Source: Larus michahellis
Taxonomy: Eukaryota; Chordata; Aves; Charadriiformes; Laridae
Assembly (NCBI RefSeq): GCF_964199755.1
Contig: NC_133898.1
Coordinates: 109,625,847 to 109,689,846 of the forward strand
Length of the DNA: 64,000 bases
Direction: 5' to 3'
Below the pieces are notes generated by a model. That model was not told where the DNA came from and ran no database searches. It saw only the letters and a program-made list of their open reading frames with translations. The position numbers and the translations under genes are program-made. Positions 26,968 through 36,376 of the stretch are shown here, one piece after another; within the stretch, counting starts at the first letter, position 1; each line of letters begins with the position of its first letter.

Positions 26968-29900
26968 CTACAAGCAGTAAGAAGATCATTTGTGTATTAT
27001 TTAATTATTAAGAAAAGTTGCAAAACTTCTTGTCATTATTTCACTTTTCCCTTTAACCTTAAAAAACCATAATGATTCCCTTGAAGAAAGAAAGTTCTCT
27101 GTAGAGCATCCTGAAATAGATTCAGTGGTTTAAGTACATTTTTGATTCAATAACCTCACTCTTCTTGTCTTTCAGCATTTATTAGATCAAGGTAGGTTTC
27201 CTATTTTTTTAGGGAACAAGGAAAAGAATCATGGTCATCCAGGAAAGGGATGATACCAAAGGAGCAAAACTGTATCCTGTGTAATCTGCTCTGCCATGAT
27301 CAGATTACTGACTTAAAGACATGACTAATAAAAGGTTGTTAAAGAGTTCGACAGGCCACAAAAATCAATGTTGTTCCTTTTATTTTTCCTAAGGCTTATA
27401 AATACTGAGTTTGTGCTACACTGTATAGCAATGTTTCAGTAAAGGAATTTTGATTTTCCCAAATATTTTTTCAGTTGTCCTTGAGGGTCACCTCTGACAG
27501 TAGGCTATTAACTGGATACCAGGACAAACAGAGACTGCAACATAAAGTCAGTTGTGAAACGTCTCTTGAAATTCCTACAAATATCTATTTGCAAGTCACC
27601 ACAGGTATATCATTCAAACAGTGTTCTGCTACTCTTTTTCAAAAGGAAGCTTCACTTCTGACACATTAAGTAAGAATTTGAACAGAACAGTTTTCTGAAC
27701 TTTGAAGATTCTGACCTTGCTAGCTTTTGCCCTCTTTTTCCCATTCATCATGTATATGTGTTGCTCTTTATTTGAACTAGAGATTTCACATGCAAGCTAC
27801 ACAGGGAAGATAGCATTATCATATTTGAAACATACATTAATATATAACACCAACAACCTTTTTCCTAACAAGTATGCATTTTCTAATATTTTTCAACTTG
27901 AAAAAATATTAAGCCACGTAAGTGCAAATGGATAAATAAATTCATAGTGATCTTTGACTCTTGACCAGCATCTGCCCGACATACTAGTTAGAATAGGAGA
28001 AGGTGCAAGCAGATAAAAATATGAGTGAGCCAGTACATTTTTTTTAATTAAAAAACCACACACCACACAAAACTCAGTGTATTGTCTAGCTTCAGCATTG
28101 ACTAAAGTCTCCTTCCTACTCATAACAGCCTTCCTCTGCATCTAACAGGAATCTTTTCCAAAATATACCACATCCTTTCCTCCAGCCACCACAAACTCTG
28201 TTGATGCCTATCTGCTTTTCCAATCTTTTCAGTGCTTCCTAGGATTAATATGAACCATAGCATATTCTCTCCCCCCACCCCCAATTTGTTCAGAACTCCT
28301 CTCATTTTGACTGAAATTGAGGCTTCTTGGCTTTATGATACAACTGTTTAAATAGTTGGTGGTCATGAGTACATTTCAGAGTAACATAGGTTAAAGTATT
28401 TTTACTCCTGCTAAGATAAGCAGAGTTTACCTGAAAATCTGTTAAATCATTGAAAGACACTCAGAAAACAGCAGACAGCGAGTCAAAAACATCATCTTAG
28501 ACAAATATAAAACAAAAGTTTTTGAACCACGTCTAGAGATACAGAGCTCACAATCAGCAGCTCTGATATAAAAATAAAACACTATTGTAGGTGCCTGTCA
28601 TTACTCAAACATTAAAATTCAGAGAGAATTCAGAACCACAGAGATCATTATAGGCTGAATGGGATAACTTGAAAAAAAGATTTTAAATACTTCAAGAATA
28701 CTTACATTGATGAAGAATTCTTGGGAAAAGGAAGTGAAAAAAAAACAAGATCACATACTTGCAGCAAGGTGGGAACATGTATGGTTAGCAGTTAACAGAA
28801 TAAGTTACAAAAAATATGAGGATGAAGAAATAAAAAACTTCCTGAAAACAATACAAGAAAACATGGGAGTATTTTGTTCAAGTAGATGGAAGTAGATGAA
28901 GTCCAAGGCTAATCATAATTTACAGAATAGGATGCTTTGTGTACTTTATAAGTTCTTAAACTTTGGAAAAAAAACCAACCTTGTGGTTTCAAGGTATCAG
29001 GCCACCAGTTTAAGTGCCATGTATAATCTCCTCCTCGGAGGCTGCACTGGTGTTTAAAACGACACGCTTCAACAGCTACATGCTCCAAACCAGACTACTT
29101 TGCAGATCGCTACACCTTGAGAGGTGAGGGTCTTTCGTTGCAAGGTTTCAACACAGAATAAATTTTCTGTCATCCGTCCTCGAAAAAAATTACATTAAGT
29201 GTTTTCAAAATAATAACAGTAACAGGAAGCGCACACACACTCCCACCAAAGACTACTAATATCTGCTCCAGAAATCCTGGAAAACCATACTTAAGACAGA
29301 AAGCTCTTAGAGACATGAGTCACTGCTGTATATACATGATATATTTAGCAAATTATCTTTCTAAGAGGAAAGAAAATAAAAAGCTATTAGGAAAAAACCC
29401 ACAGATGACTAACTTCTTTAAAATTACTTAAACATTTGTGGAAGATTACAAGAAGTCAGTAATTTTGTGAGGTTGGTACATGTTGACCTAATTTTTTTCC
29501 ACAGAAACAGATATTCTTAGTCCAAGACATAGTTTCGCTATTGTACCAGCTAAGAGTGCATCCATCAGTAGCAATTCCACAAAATGACCAGTGCTCATCC
29601 TCAAAAGTCAGAGTCACGGAGTCAGAAATGTAAAAGCATTCTTTTTAGCAACAGCACATATGCAACTAGGAAAAAAAAAAAATCCCATTGCTCCTCAGTT
29701 CCTGTAGGATTGAAGTGTAGATTTGATTGTTGTTCAGAAGTAAGTGACCAAATTTTAAGAAGCTGCAGTGTATCATAAACATCTCTCCTATGCATCTCTT
29801 TCATAAGAGAAGTGATCATAGAGTAGGACTGACTGCCCAGACAGGTACGAAAATTCATGCTTTTCCTCTGCCTCCACTCAGACTTTGCTTCCGAGTACAG

Positions 29901-31631
29901 CACTGCACTAAAGCATCCCTATGGCTTCCAGACCAGAGCTTGCTTTCAAGAGTTCCAGCATACTCTATGTAGTGTACCTTCAGTAATAGCAAGCAGCTGT
30001 TCACTTGTTAAAACTTTCACCACAAGAGATAAGCTCCCTAGACTTGGATTTTGTGGAAGAAAACAGTGGGACAGGGTTCTTTAAAGCAAAAAAGGACTGG
30101 GAAAGGAATGTGGTCATTAGCTAACAACAGGGTTTAAGGCAAGACATTGATTGCATTTAACTTCTTCCTAAAAACAAACAAGAACAAAAGATCTTCACTT
30201 TGCAACATATACCTTGTCTGGAGAAGAGGAGGGAAAAAAGGACTGAGGAAGCAAGAACCACCAGAAAAAAAACACAGAAGAGTGGTTGTGTATGCCAGAT
30301 TAGTATAGTTTGAGATTACAGCAACTGCTCCAGCCATCCTTGCACTTGGTAAGGGAGTCCTGCTTTCTCTGAGGTTGATAACTCACCACATGAGCAAAAA
30401 TCACTACAAAGCCTTCAGAATTGCAGCAAGTCACCCTATTACTCTGCCACTGTACTGGAGATGTCTTCTCTCTATATATTCATACACTTAAGAACATGTC
30501 ACGACGACCCAAACCATTCTTATTATTCAGTAGCAAGACTGTTGCCAACATGATGGAAACAGGCAAGGTTCTCCTGTTTCCTAACAGTCCAACAGCACAC
30601 CCATCTCTTTAGTGTGCTAACAAAATCTCTTCATCAGCTCAACTTTCAATAGGAACTGCTCCTTTACGCTGTCACTACTGGCAGACAACTTCTAGACTAC
30701 CTTCTTCTAGGAGCTAGCCCAGTCAACCTCTGTGACTCGGAGGTCTGAGTCTGCTTACAGACTTCATCCGGCCCCATGTTTTTTCATATCAAATGACTGT
30801 CTCAAATCAATTCTCAAACTTCTGCAAGACCACGATTCACCACCTCCTCAGCTTTTCTCTTGTCCACCCTCATTCTCATTGTTATTTCCCCATACAACAA
30901 TTTTAGTGCATCCAGGTCATATAATTCTCAGTTCCCAAGAGGTACAAAAGCTCCTCCTCTCCAACTGAGCTACCTACCCTAGGCTTCTTCCCTCTGGCCT
31001 GCTGCTGTCACAGCCCTTGCTTCTCCCAATTCCCCTATCCTCATGCCACCTATTGACATGCCAACACCCCACTCCTCCAGGGAGGCTCCAGACACCTCTC
31101 CCCCAGCCCCCTCCATGCCACCTCTCATTCCTAACCCCAGACCCATCTGCCCATCCCCACCGAAACACCTTATCCCAAACTACGCCAGCGCCACACAGCC
31201 CTAAAACAGCCCCAAGCCCCTCAAGTCATGCCTGCCCGTTCTCTCCACACTCGGCCCCAAGCCCCCGGGGGCCTCATATACACAATCCCAATACCCCTCC
31301 CCACCTCATTTGTACACTCGGCCTCTCACAACTGGGCCCTCATCGCCGCCCTCCTCCCCCACCGCCCGGGGTTTCCCCCTCCCTTTCCACCTCACCGGCA
31401 GGAGTCCCGCGCACCCTCACAGCCCAGGGACTCGCCCCCCACCTCACAGCCCAGGGACTCGCCCCCCACCTCACAGCCCAGGGACTCGCCCCCCACCTCA
31501 CAGCCCAGGGACTCGCCCCCCACCTCACAGCCCAGGGACTCGCCCCCCACCTCACAGCCCAGGGACTCGCCCCCCACCTCACAGCCCAGGGACTCGCCCC
31601 CCACCTCACAGCCCAGGGACTCGCCCCTCAC
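26968..31631 (-). other. FBXO25 intron 1
   Basis: 4.7 kb. The promoter-proximal 0.7 kb (about 30955-31631) is C-rich on the plus strand, that is G-rich on the FBXO25 sense strand, and includes the 27-bp minisatellite at 31416-31631. The distal part is ordinary AT-rich sequence without recognisable elements. Confidence 0.75.
31416..31631 (-). repeat. 27-bp minisatellite, eight units, touching the exon 1 donor
   Basis: Eight direct 27-bp units (216 bp) starting at 31416, 31443, 31470, 31497, 31524, 31551, 31578 and 31605. The first seven appear identical; the eighth differs at one position, where GTGGGG becomes GTGAGG on the minus strand. That variant is the exon 1 splice donor. A decayed partial unit lies to the left at about 31391-31415. 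On the FBXO25 sense strand a unit reads GTGGGGGGCGAGT, then CCCTGGGCTGTGAG. Because 27 is a multiple of three, long spurious open frames run through it on both strands. Confidence 0.97.
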
Positions 31632-31700
31632 CTGACGGCAGCGCCCGACCCGCCCGGCAGCCCCCGCCGCGCTGGGCCCGGACCGCGGGGCTGTTGGCGG
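31632..31700 (-). other. FBXO25: FBXO25 exon 1 (non-coding); 5' end uncertain
   Basis: A strong donor CAG|GTGAGG places the exon end at 31632. The sequence upstream to about 31740 has no ATG on the minus strand, consistent with a 5' UTR exon and a start codon in exon 2. The transcription start is not determinable; 31670-31740 is plausible given CCAAT boxes at 31745 and 31787. Inferred from position and splice signal only. Confidence 0.7.
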
Positions 31701-31837
31701 AAGTAACACCGAGCTGCGGCTCCCCACGCCCCTCCGCCTCGCTCATTGGCCGCCGCCCTTGTTGCTACCCGGCGGCGCCCTTCTCCATTGGCGGAAGGGG
31801 GGCAGTGGCGTCAGCGCTCAGGGGCGGGCCGGGCGGG

Positions 31838-31845
31838 TCACGTGA
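31838..31845. promoter_or_regulatory. Palindromic E-box TCACGTGA
   Basis: A perfect 8-bp palindrome in a GTCACGTGAG context, the class bound by USF, MYC/MAX and MiT/TFE (CLEAR-type) factors. A second CACGTG lies 23 bp to the right. Actual binding is not shown by sequence. Confidence 0.6.
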
Positions 31846-31910
31846 GGGGGGACCGAGGCGCACGTGTCAATGTTTTGGTCGGCGGGGGGCGGGGCGTGTG
31901 AGAAGCGGCG

Positions 31911-31978
31911 GCGGTGAGGCGGTGCGTCCCTCCGCTCCTCCGTGGCGGTGAGGCGATTGGTCCCTCCGCGCTGCCGCG
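31911..31978. repeat. 34-bp tandem duplication in the promoter
   Basis: Two adjacent 34-bp copies, 31911-31944 and 31945-31978, matching at 27 of 34 positions by hand count. Both start GCGGTGAGGCG and share GTCCCTCCGC. The second copy contains an ATTGG (inverted CCAAT) absent from the first. Confidence 0.85.
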
Positions 31979-32187
31979 GGCCTGGCGCTGACAGGATTTA
32001 CTTACCGCAAGGGCCGAAATCCGTGTGCCCTGGGCCGAGTGTTTTAGCCACGGTAGGAGCCGCAGGGAAGAGCAGATTGTGCTGGCTGTGCATCCTGTGC
32101 TTTGGTGCTTAAACCCATTGGCTGGTTTCAGTTGGGTTTGAAGCCAAAGTGTCTGTCTCGGGGCTAATCGAGTTCCTGTGGGTTGTA

Positions 32188-32572
32188 TGAAGACAAGCTC
32201 AGAGAGTTGGGGTTGTTCAGCCTCCGGGGAGACCTTATTGTGGCCTTTCAGTACTCAAAGGGGGCCTAGAGGAAAGATGGGGACAGACTTTTTAGCAGGG
32301 CCTGTTGTGATCGGGCAAGGGGTAATGGCTTTAAACTAAAAGAGATTCAAACTAGATAGAAGGAAGAAACATTTTACAATGAGGGTGGTGAAACACTGGC
32401 ACAGGTTGCCCAGAGAGGTGGTAGACGCCCTGTCACTGGAAACATTCCAGGTCAGGCTGGACGGGGCTCTGAGCAACCTGATCTAGTTGAAGATGTCCCT
32501 GCTCATTGCAGGGGGTATGGACTCCATGACCTTTAAAAGTCTCTTCCAGCTCAAACCATTCTATGAATTTGG
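32188..32572 (+). mobile_element. CR1 LINE 3' fragment
   Basis: Reads rightward: GCTCAGAGAGTTGGGGTTG, AGCCTCCGGGGAGACCTTAT, GGTAATGGCTTTAAACTAAA, GTTGCCCAGAGAGGTGG, ending AACCATTCTATGAAT. 5' truncated and moderately diverged. It begins only about 130 bp beyond the promoter CpG island. Confidence 0.93.
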
Positions 32573-33049
32573 GGCTGCCCTGGGGAGAGCAGGAGGGATT
32601 CAGGTGCCTGGGAGCAGCTGTTAAGTGTGGGTCAGTCAATACCTTGGTTAGCTGTAGTCCCTGTGTATATTGTCCCTGGGCAGGGCATGTGTTCTTTTGG
32701 TGGCTTAGAGGTGTTACATGAGGGATGGAGCTACACTAGGCTTATTTTTGTAAAGGAATAATTTGTCTCTAGGTTCCTTCTATATTTTCTCTCCACCTCT
32801 TTAGATATCCTGTGGCGTGTGGACATAAAACGAATACACAGTTACCTCACAGCTCAGGTGGGGTTGATCTTTTAGGGCAGGTGGGATTTCACTAGTAGAC
32901 CATCATGCACAAAACATCTAGTCCAAAAGTGATGCAGTTCAGAAAGCATGATGTATTACTCTTGTGTTTCCCTGAGGACTGGGCAGCACTAAAACACTGA
33001 AAGGGAGTAAGCTGGAGCTTACTTCTTGAAGAAGCGCAGCCTTGTTAGA
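32573..33049. other. Intergenic, no gene seen
   Basis: AT-rich sequence between CR1 and the LTR fragment. Its right part (from about 32880) may be the decayed 5' portion of the LTR, but I cannot place the boundary. Confidence 0.5.
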
Positions 33050-33542
33050 ATAAGTCACTTTAGAGCAGTTTGTGAAGGACTGTATCCTGTGAGAGGGACT
33101 CCATGCTGGAGCAGGGGAACAGCGTGAGGAGGAAGGAGTGGTAGAGACAGCATGTTATGAACTTATCCCAACTCCTGTTCCCTATCCCCTTGCCTCACTC
33201 GTGGAGGGGAAGAGGTGGCAGAAGACTAGGGAACGAAAGTGTGGAGTTGAGTCTGGGAAGAAGAGGGGGTTGGGAGGTGGTGTTTTTAATTTTGTTTTTG
33301 TTTCTCACTATCCTATTTTAATAGTCCACTATTTTTAATCAACAAGAAATTAAGTTAATCTTCCCCAGGTTGAGTCTGTTTTACCTGTGATGGTAATTGG
33401 TGAGCGATTTCCCTGTCGTTATCTGGACCCACGAGCTTTTTCTTCTTAATTTTCTCCCCTTGTCATGCTGAGGAGGGGGAGTGAGAGTTAGTTGGAGAGA
33501 GTGGGTGGGCACCTAACAACCAGCAAAGGTCAACCCACCACA
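33050..33542 (+). mobile_element. Endogenous retrovirus LTR fragment (avian-type)
   Basis: Resembles a widespread avian ERV LTR I know from bird genomes: GCTGGAGCAGGGGAACAG, a GAGGAGGAAGGAG stretch, a GGGAAGAAGAGGGGGTTGGG stretch, GGTAATTGGTGAGCGATTT, TATCTGGACCCACGAGC, CTGAGGAGGGGGAGTGAGAG, and the end AAGGTCAACCCACCACA (ending CA). Decayed, and no internal viral genes follow, so a solo or truncated LTR. The left edge is uncertain; family name not assigned. Confidence 0.75.
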
Positions 33543-36088
33543 CACCCATAATTATGAAGCCCATCTGGTGGATGGTATCCTGAGTGGATACCTCACACCT
33601 TAGGAAGGATGCAATATGGAAGGAGAAGAAGTGATGTGTTTCTTGCACCTTTTTTTCTCTAGAAAGGCAAGGCTCTAGAAGGGCAAGGACAACTGCGCTT
33701 TCCCAGCTTGGGCAGTCATATTTTTTGACTTGTGCTGCAAATTTAATAAAGTCATTAATAGCTGAGGTGCATAAGTAATTGGGTTTTCCGTGACAACTCT
33801 CCTGAATATTCACCGCTACTCATATCCAGCTATTACAGTATTTTACCTGCTGGCTTCAGCATATTTATATTAATTATACATTAGAGGGAGCTGCAACAAT
33901 GTGATTCTTTAAATTATTTTTTTTAGTACAGAACCACTTGATATGAGACTTTGTGTATACGTGGTTTAATTACAAATGTATAAAAATCTTCTACTAATTC
34001 AACAAGCAGATGTAAAGTGATTATTGCCCATAGTTAGTGTTGAGCCATCATCTCTATTGCAAGTGTAATTTTAGCTCTGTGCTCCCTAACAGATGCCTTT
34101 TTACTAATTACTATTTATGATTTCTGTCCATCTGCCTTTTTTTTTTTAACTAAAGCTGATAAATTTTAAAAAACCCCAAATTTAGAGGTAGTTCGTATGG
34201 GAAGAATAGTTGTTGTCTTGAGAGTCCAAGTTCCTACTTATGAAAAATTCATCTATGGGATTCCGGTTCTAAGACTCAGAAATTTATTTTAAAATATTTT
34301 TATGTGTAATGCATTTCTATGTTAAAAGTGTACAAAAGAAAATATGTTTTTCATTTTTGGGGGATTTGAAACATAAAAATAGCATAATGGAATGTGGAAA
34401 CTTTTAAGGCAGTTTTAATCAACATTGAGCAACTCACACAATTCTTGAGAATTTTAATAATATTTGACACTATTCTGTTTCAGACATTCTTTGTAAAGTT
34501 CCATGTGAATTTTTCTATTCTGTTGTCACAGGCTTCATCTGGACCTTCTCTTTATGTTTTATTTAATACTGAAACAGTTTAAACCTTCACAGTGGAAATT
34601 GAACAAACTAGTCTGCAGTGTGACTGTTACTGGTTTTGATTGTTTCAGAGGATATAAAGTGAAGATTGCACTAAACGCAGACCATCTCCTGTTTGCAAAT
34701 GGGATGGTTACCCTTCTTGATAGTAGGTCCATGTGAATAGTACAGATGAGACACTGTAGATAACATGAAATTAGGAGAGCTAAATAAAATGGCAAATTCG
34801 ATCTTTCCCATTTCTTTCCTATAAAATTACTTAAATTATGATTTCTGTTTAATAAGCCATAGCAGAGGTGAATTCTCTAAATGAGCTTGCGCTGATGGAA
34901 AGCCAAGCTATTTTGCTTTTATTTTCCTTGTAATAGCTGAGACACGTGATTAAAAACAAAATAAATGGTGTTACTTAGGGTGGCCCTATACCCATGAGGG
35001 ATAACCTCATGGAGAAGGTGAAACAATTTTTCATCAATATTCTTATTTACTGAACTACCTGGTTTGGAAATACGCATCACTTTTTAGGATTCCCTTTCAA
35101 TTTTTCTTAGAAACCATCTGAAAATGAGAGTTGTGGTAGATGCAAATGGCCTTCTTTCGCTTGGGAGAGACATTTTTATTTTGCTGAGCAATCTCCATGC
35201 ATATTTCAAAGAATAGAATAGTTACGCCAAATAATACCACAGCCTGATTCAGTTACTTAGCAACATTTAATGCTAACAAAATGAAACAGGAAAGTGATGC
35301 AGCAGCAATAAAATCACTAGATGCAGAAGGGAGCTCATGACAATAATGAAGACAGAAGTCATAGTATTTTACAGGTAAAACAAAACTGGAAATGAACACG
35401 TAACCCAAGCAGTTGTCATTTTTCCAAGGAGTCTGTTGCTTATAGTTTCATTCTGCAGGAAAGCTTCCAACCTGTAAAAAAAAGCAAAGCTTGGACAAAA
35501 GCATAATTTTCCTAAATATTACTTAATGTGTGATTTCCAGTGCATTACACAGTTCTTCAATTTCTTTTGTGGTTGGCATTATTTTTTTCTAAATCTTTAT
35601 CATCAGTACTGACAAAACATGAGGTAATGCTGCTGCTCTTCCTTCATTACGTTTATTACTCTCCCCAAATTATGAGAAGATAAATATTTAAGTGCATTAG
35701 GATAAATAGATGGATAAGAGAGCATCCCCCTTGCTGGAGGCTTGGCTGCTGGGGCTCAGGACCAGCTCAGTGGTGGTGCAGCCCAGGGCAGCCCCCTTCC
35801 CTCTGGGGGCGGTGGTGAGAGGCTCCCAACAGCACTGTGGGGAACGAGCCTGGCCATGGAAAGCTGCTGAGCTGTGCCCTGAATTAGACCTGCTGGCTGA
35901 CTTGTCAGCTTGACCTTGGACCTGCCTCAGCACTTGTGATGATCTGGACCCGTAGCTGAACATGGCCACCATCGGTGAGCCTGCCGTTATCTGCTTGCCT
36001 GATGCAGACAGGCCGTGGCTGGCGAAGCCCCTGCCTTGCCAGCGCTGAGCTCTGTCTCGGATCCCCACTCCACAGGGATGTAACGTAA
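33543..36088. other. Intergenic, no gene seen
   Basis: AT-rich up to about 35700, then a GC-rich block at 35700-36085 described separately. Short open frames only, none recognisable. Confidence 0.65.
35700..36085. repeat. GC-rich block abutting CR1, probable unclassified repeat
   Basis: About 390 bp with composition very unlike its AT-rich surroundings, rich in CTTGACCTTGGACCTGCC-like and CAGCCC motifs, ending where a CR1 3' end begins. An open frame runs through it on the minus strand (35697-36137) but continues into the CR1 and resembles no protein. Probably transposon-derived; family unknown to me. Confidence 0.45.
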
Positions 36089-36376
36089 TCACAGAATCGC
36101 AGAATTGTAGGGGTTGGAAGGGACCTTCGGGGATCATCTAGTCCAACCCCCCTGCCAAAGCAGGGTCACCTAGAGCAGGTTGCACAGGAACGCATCCAGG
36201 TGGGTTTTGAATGTCTCCAGAGAAGGAGACTCCACAGCCTCTCTGGGCAGCCTGTTCCAGTGCTCTGTCACCCTCAAAGTAAACAAGTTCTTCCTCATGT
36301 TGAGAGGGAATTTCCTGTGTTACAGCTTGTGCCCATCACCTCTTGTCCTGTCACCGGGCACCACTGAGAAGAGTCA
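36089..36376 (-). mobile_element. CR1 LINE 3' fragment
   Basis: Plus strand shows the reverse complement of the CR1 end: ATCACAGAATCGCAGAATT, GGTTGGAAGGGACCTTCGGG, ATCTAGTCCAACCCCCCTGC, CTCTCTGGGCAGCCTGTTCC and GAGAAGAGTC. The element therefore points left, with its 3' end at 36089. Confidence 0.95.

Larger units (their letters stand above)
31600..32060. promoter_or_regulatory. CpG-island promoter of FBXO25, possibly bidirectional
   Basis: A very CpG-rich, TATA-less block. Visible sites: an ETS-like CGGAAGTA at 31698-31705; inverted CCAAT boxes (ATTGG) at 31745-31749, 31787-31791 and 31956-31960; GC boxes near 31821-31837 and 31882-31894; the palindromic E-box TCACGTGA at 31838-31845 and a second CACGTG at 31861-31866. 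CCAAT in this orientation 50 to 120 bp upstream of exon 1 fits leftward transcription of FBXO25. Two GGCG|GTGAGG donor-like sites on the plus strand leave room for a divergent transcript. Confidence 0.85.

Noticed and set aside
31017..31706. 229-codon plus-strand frame with a nonapeptide repeated eight times
   Set aside because: It is the 27-bp minisatellite read in frame; the repeat is a multiple of three, so several frames on both strands stay open. It overlaps the FBXO25 first exon and donor.
31340..31727. Minus-strand frames of 89 and 111 codons through the minisatellite
   Set aside because: Same artefact. The 111-codon frame starts with GTG, and the exon 1 donor lies inside it.
35697..36137. 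146-codon minus-strand frame
   Set aside because: Runs from a GC-rich probable repeat into a CR1 3' end, so not a gene.
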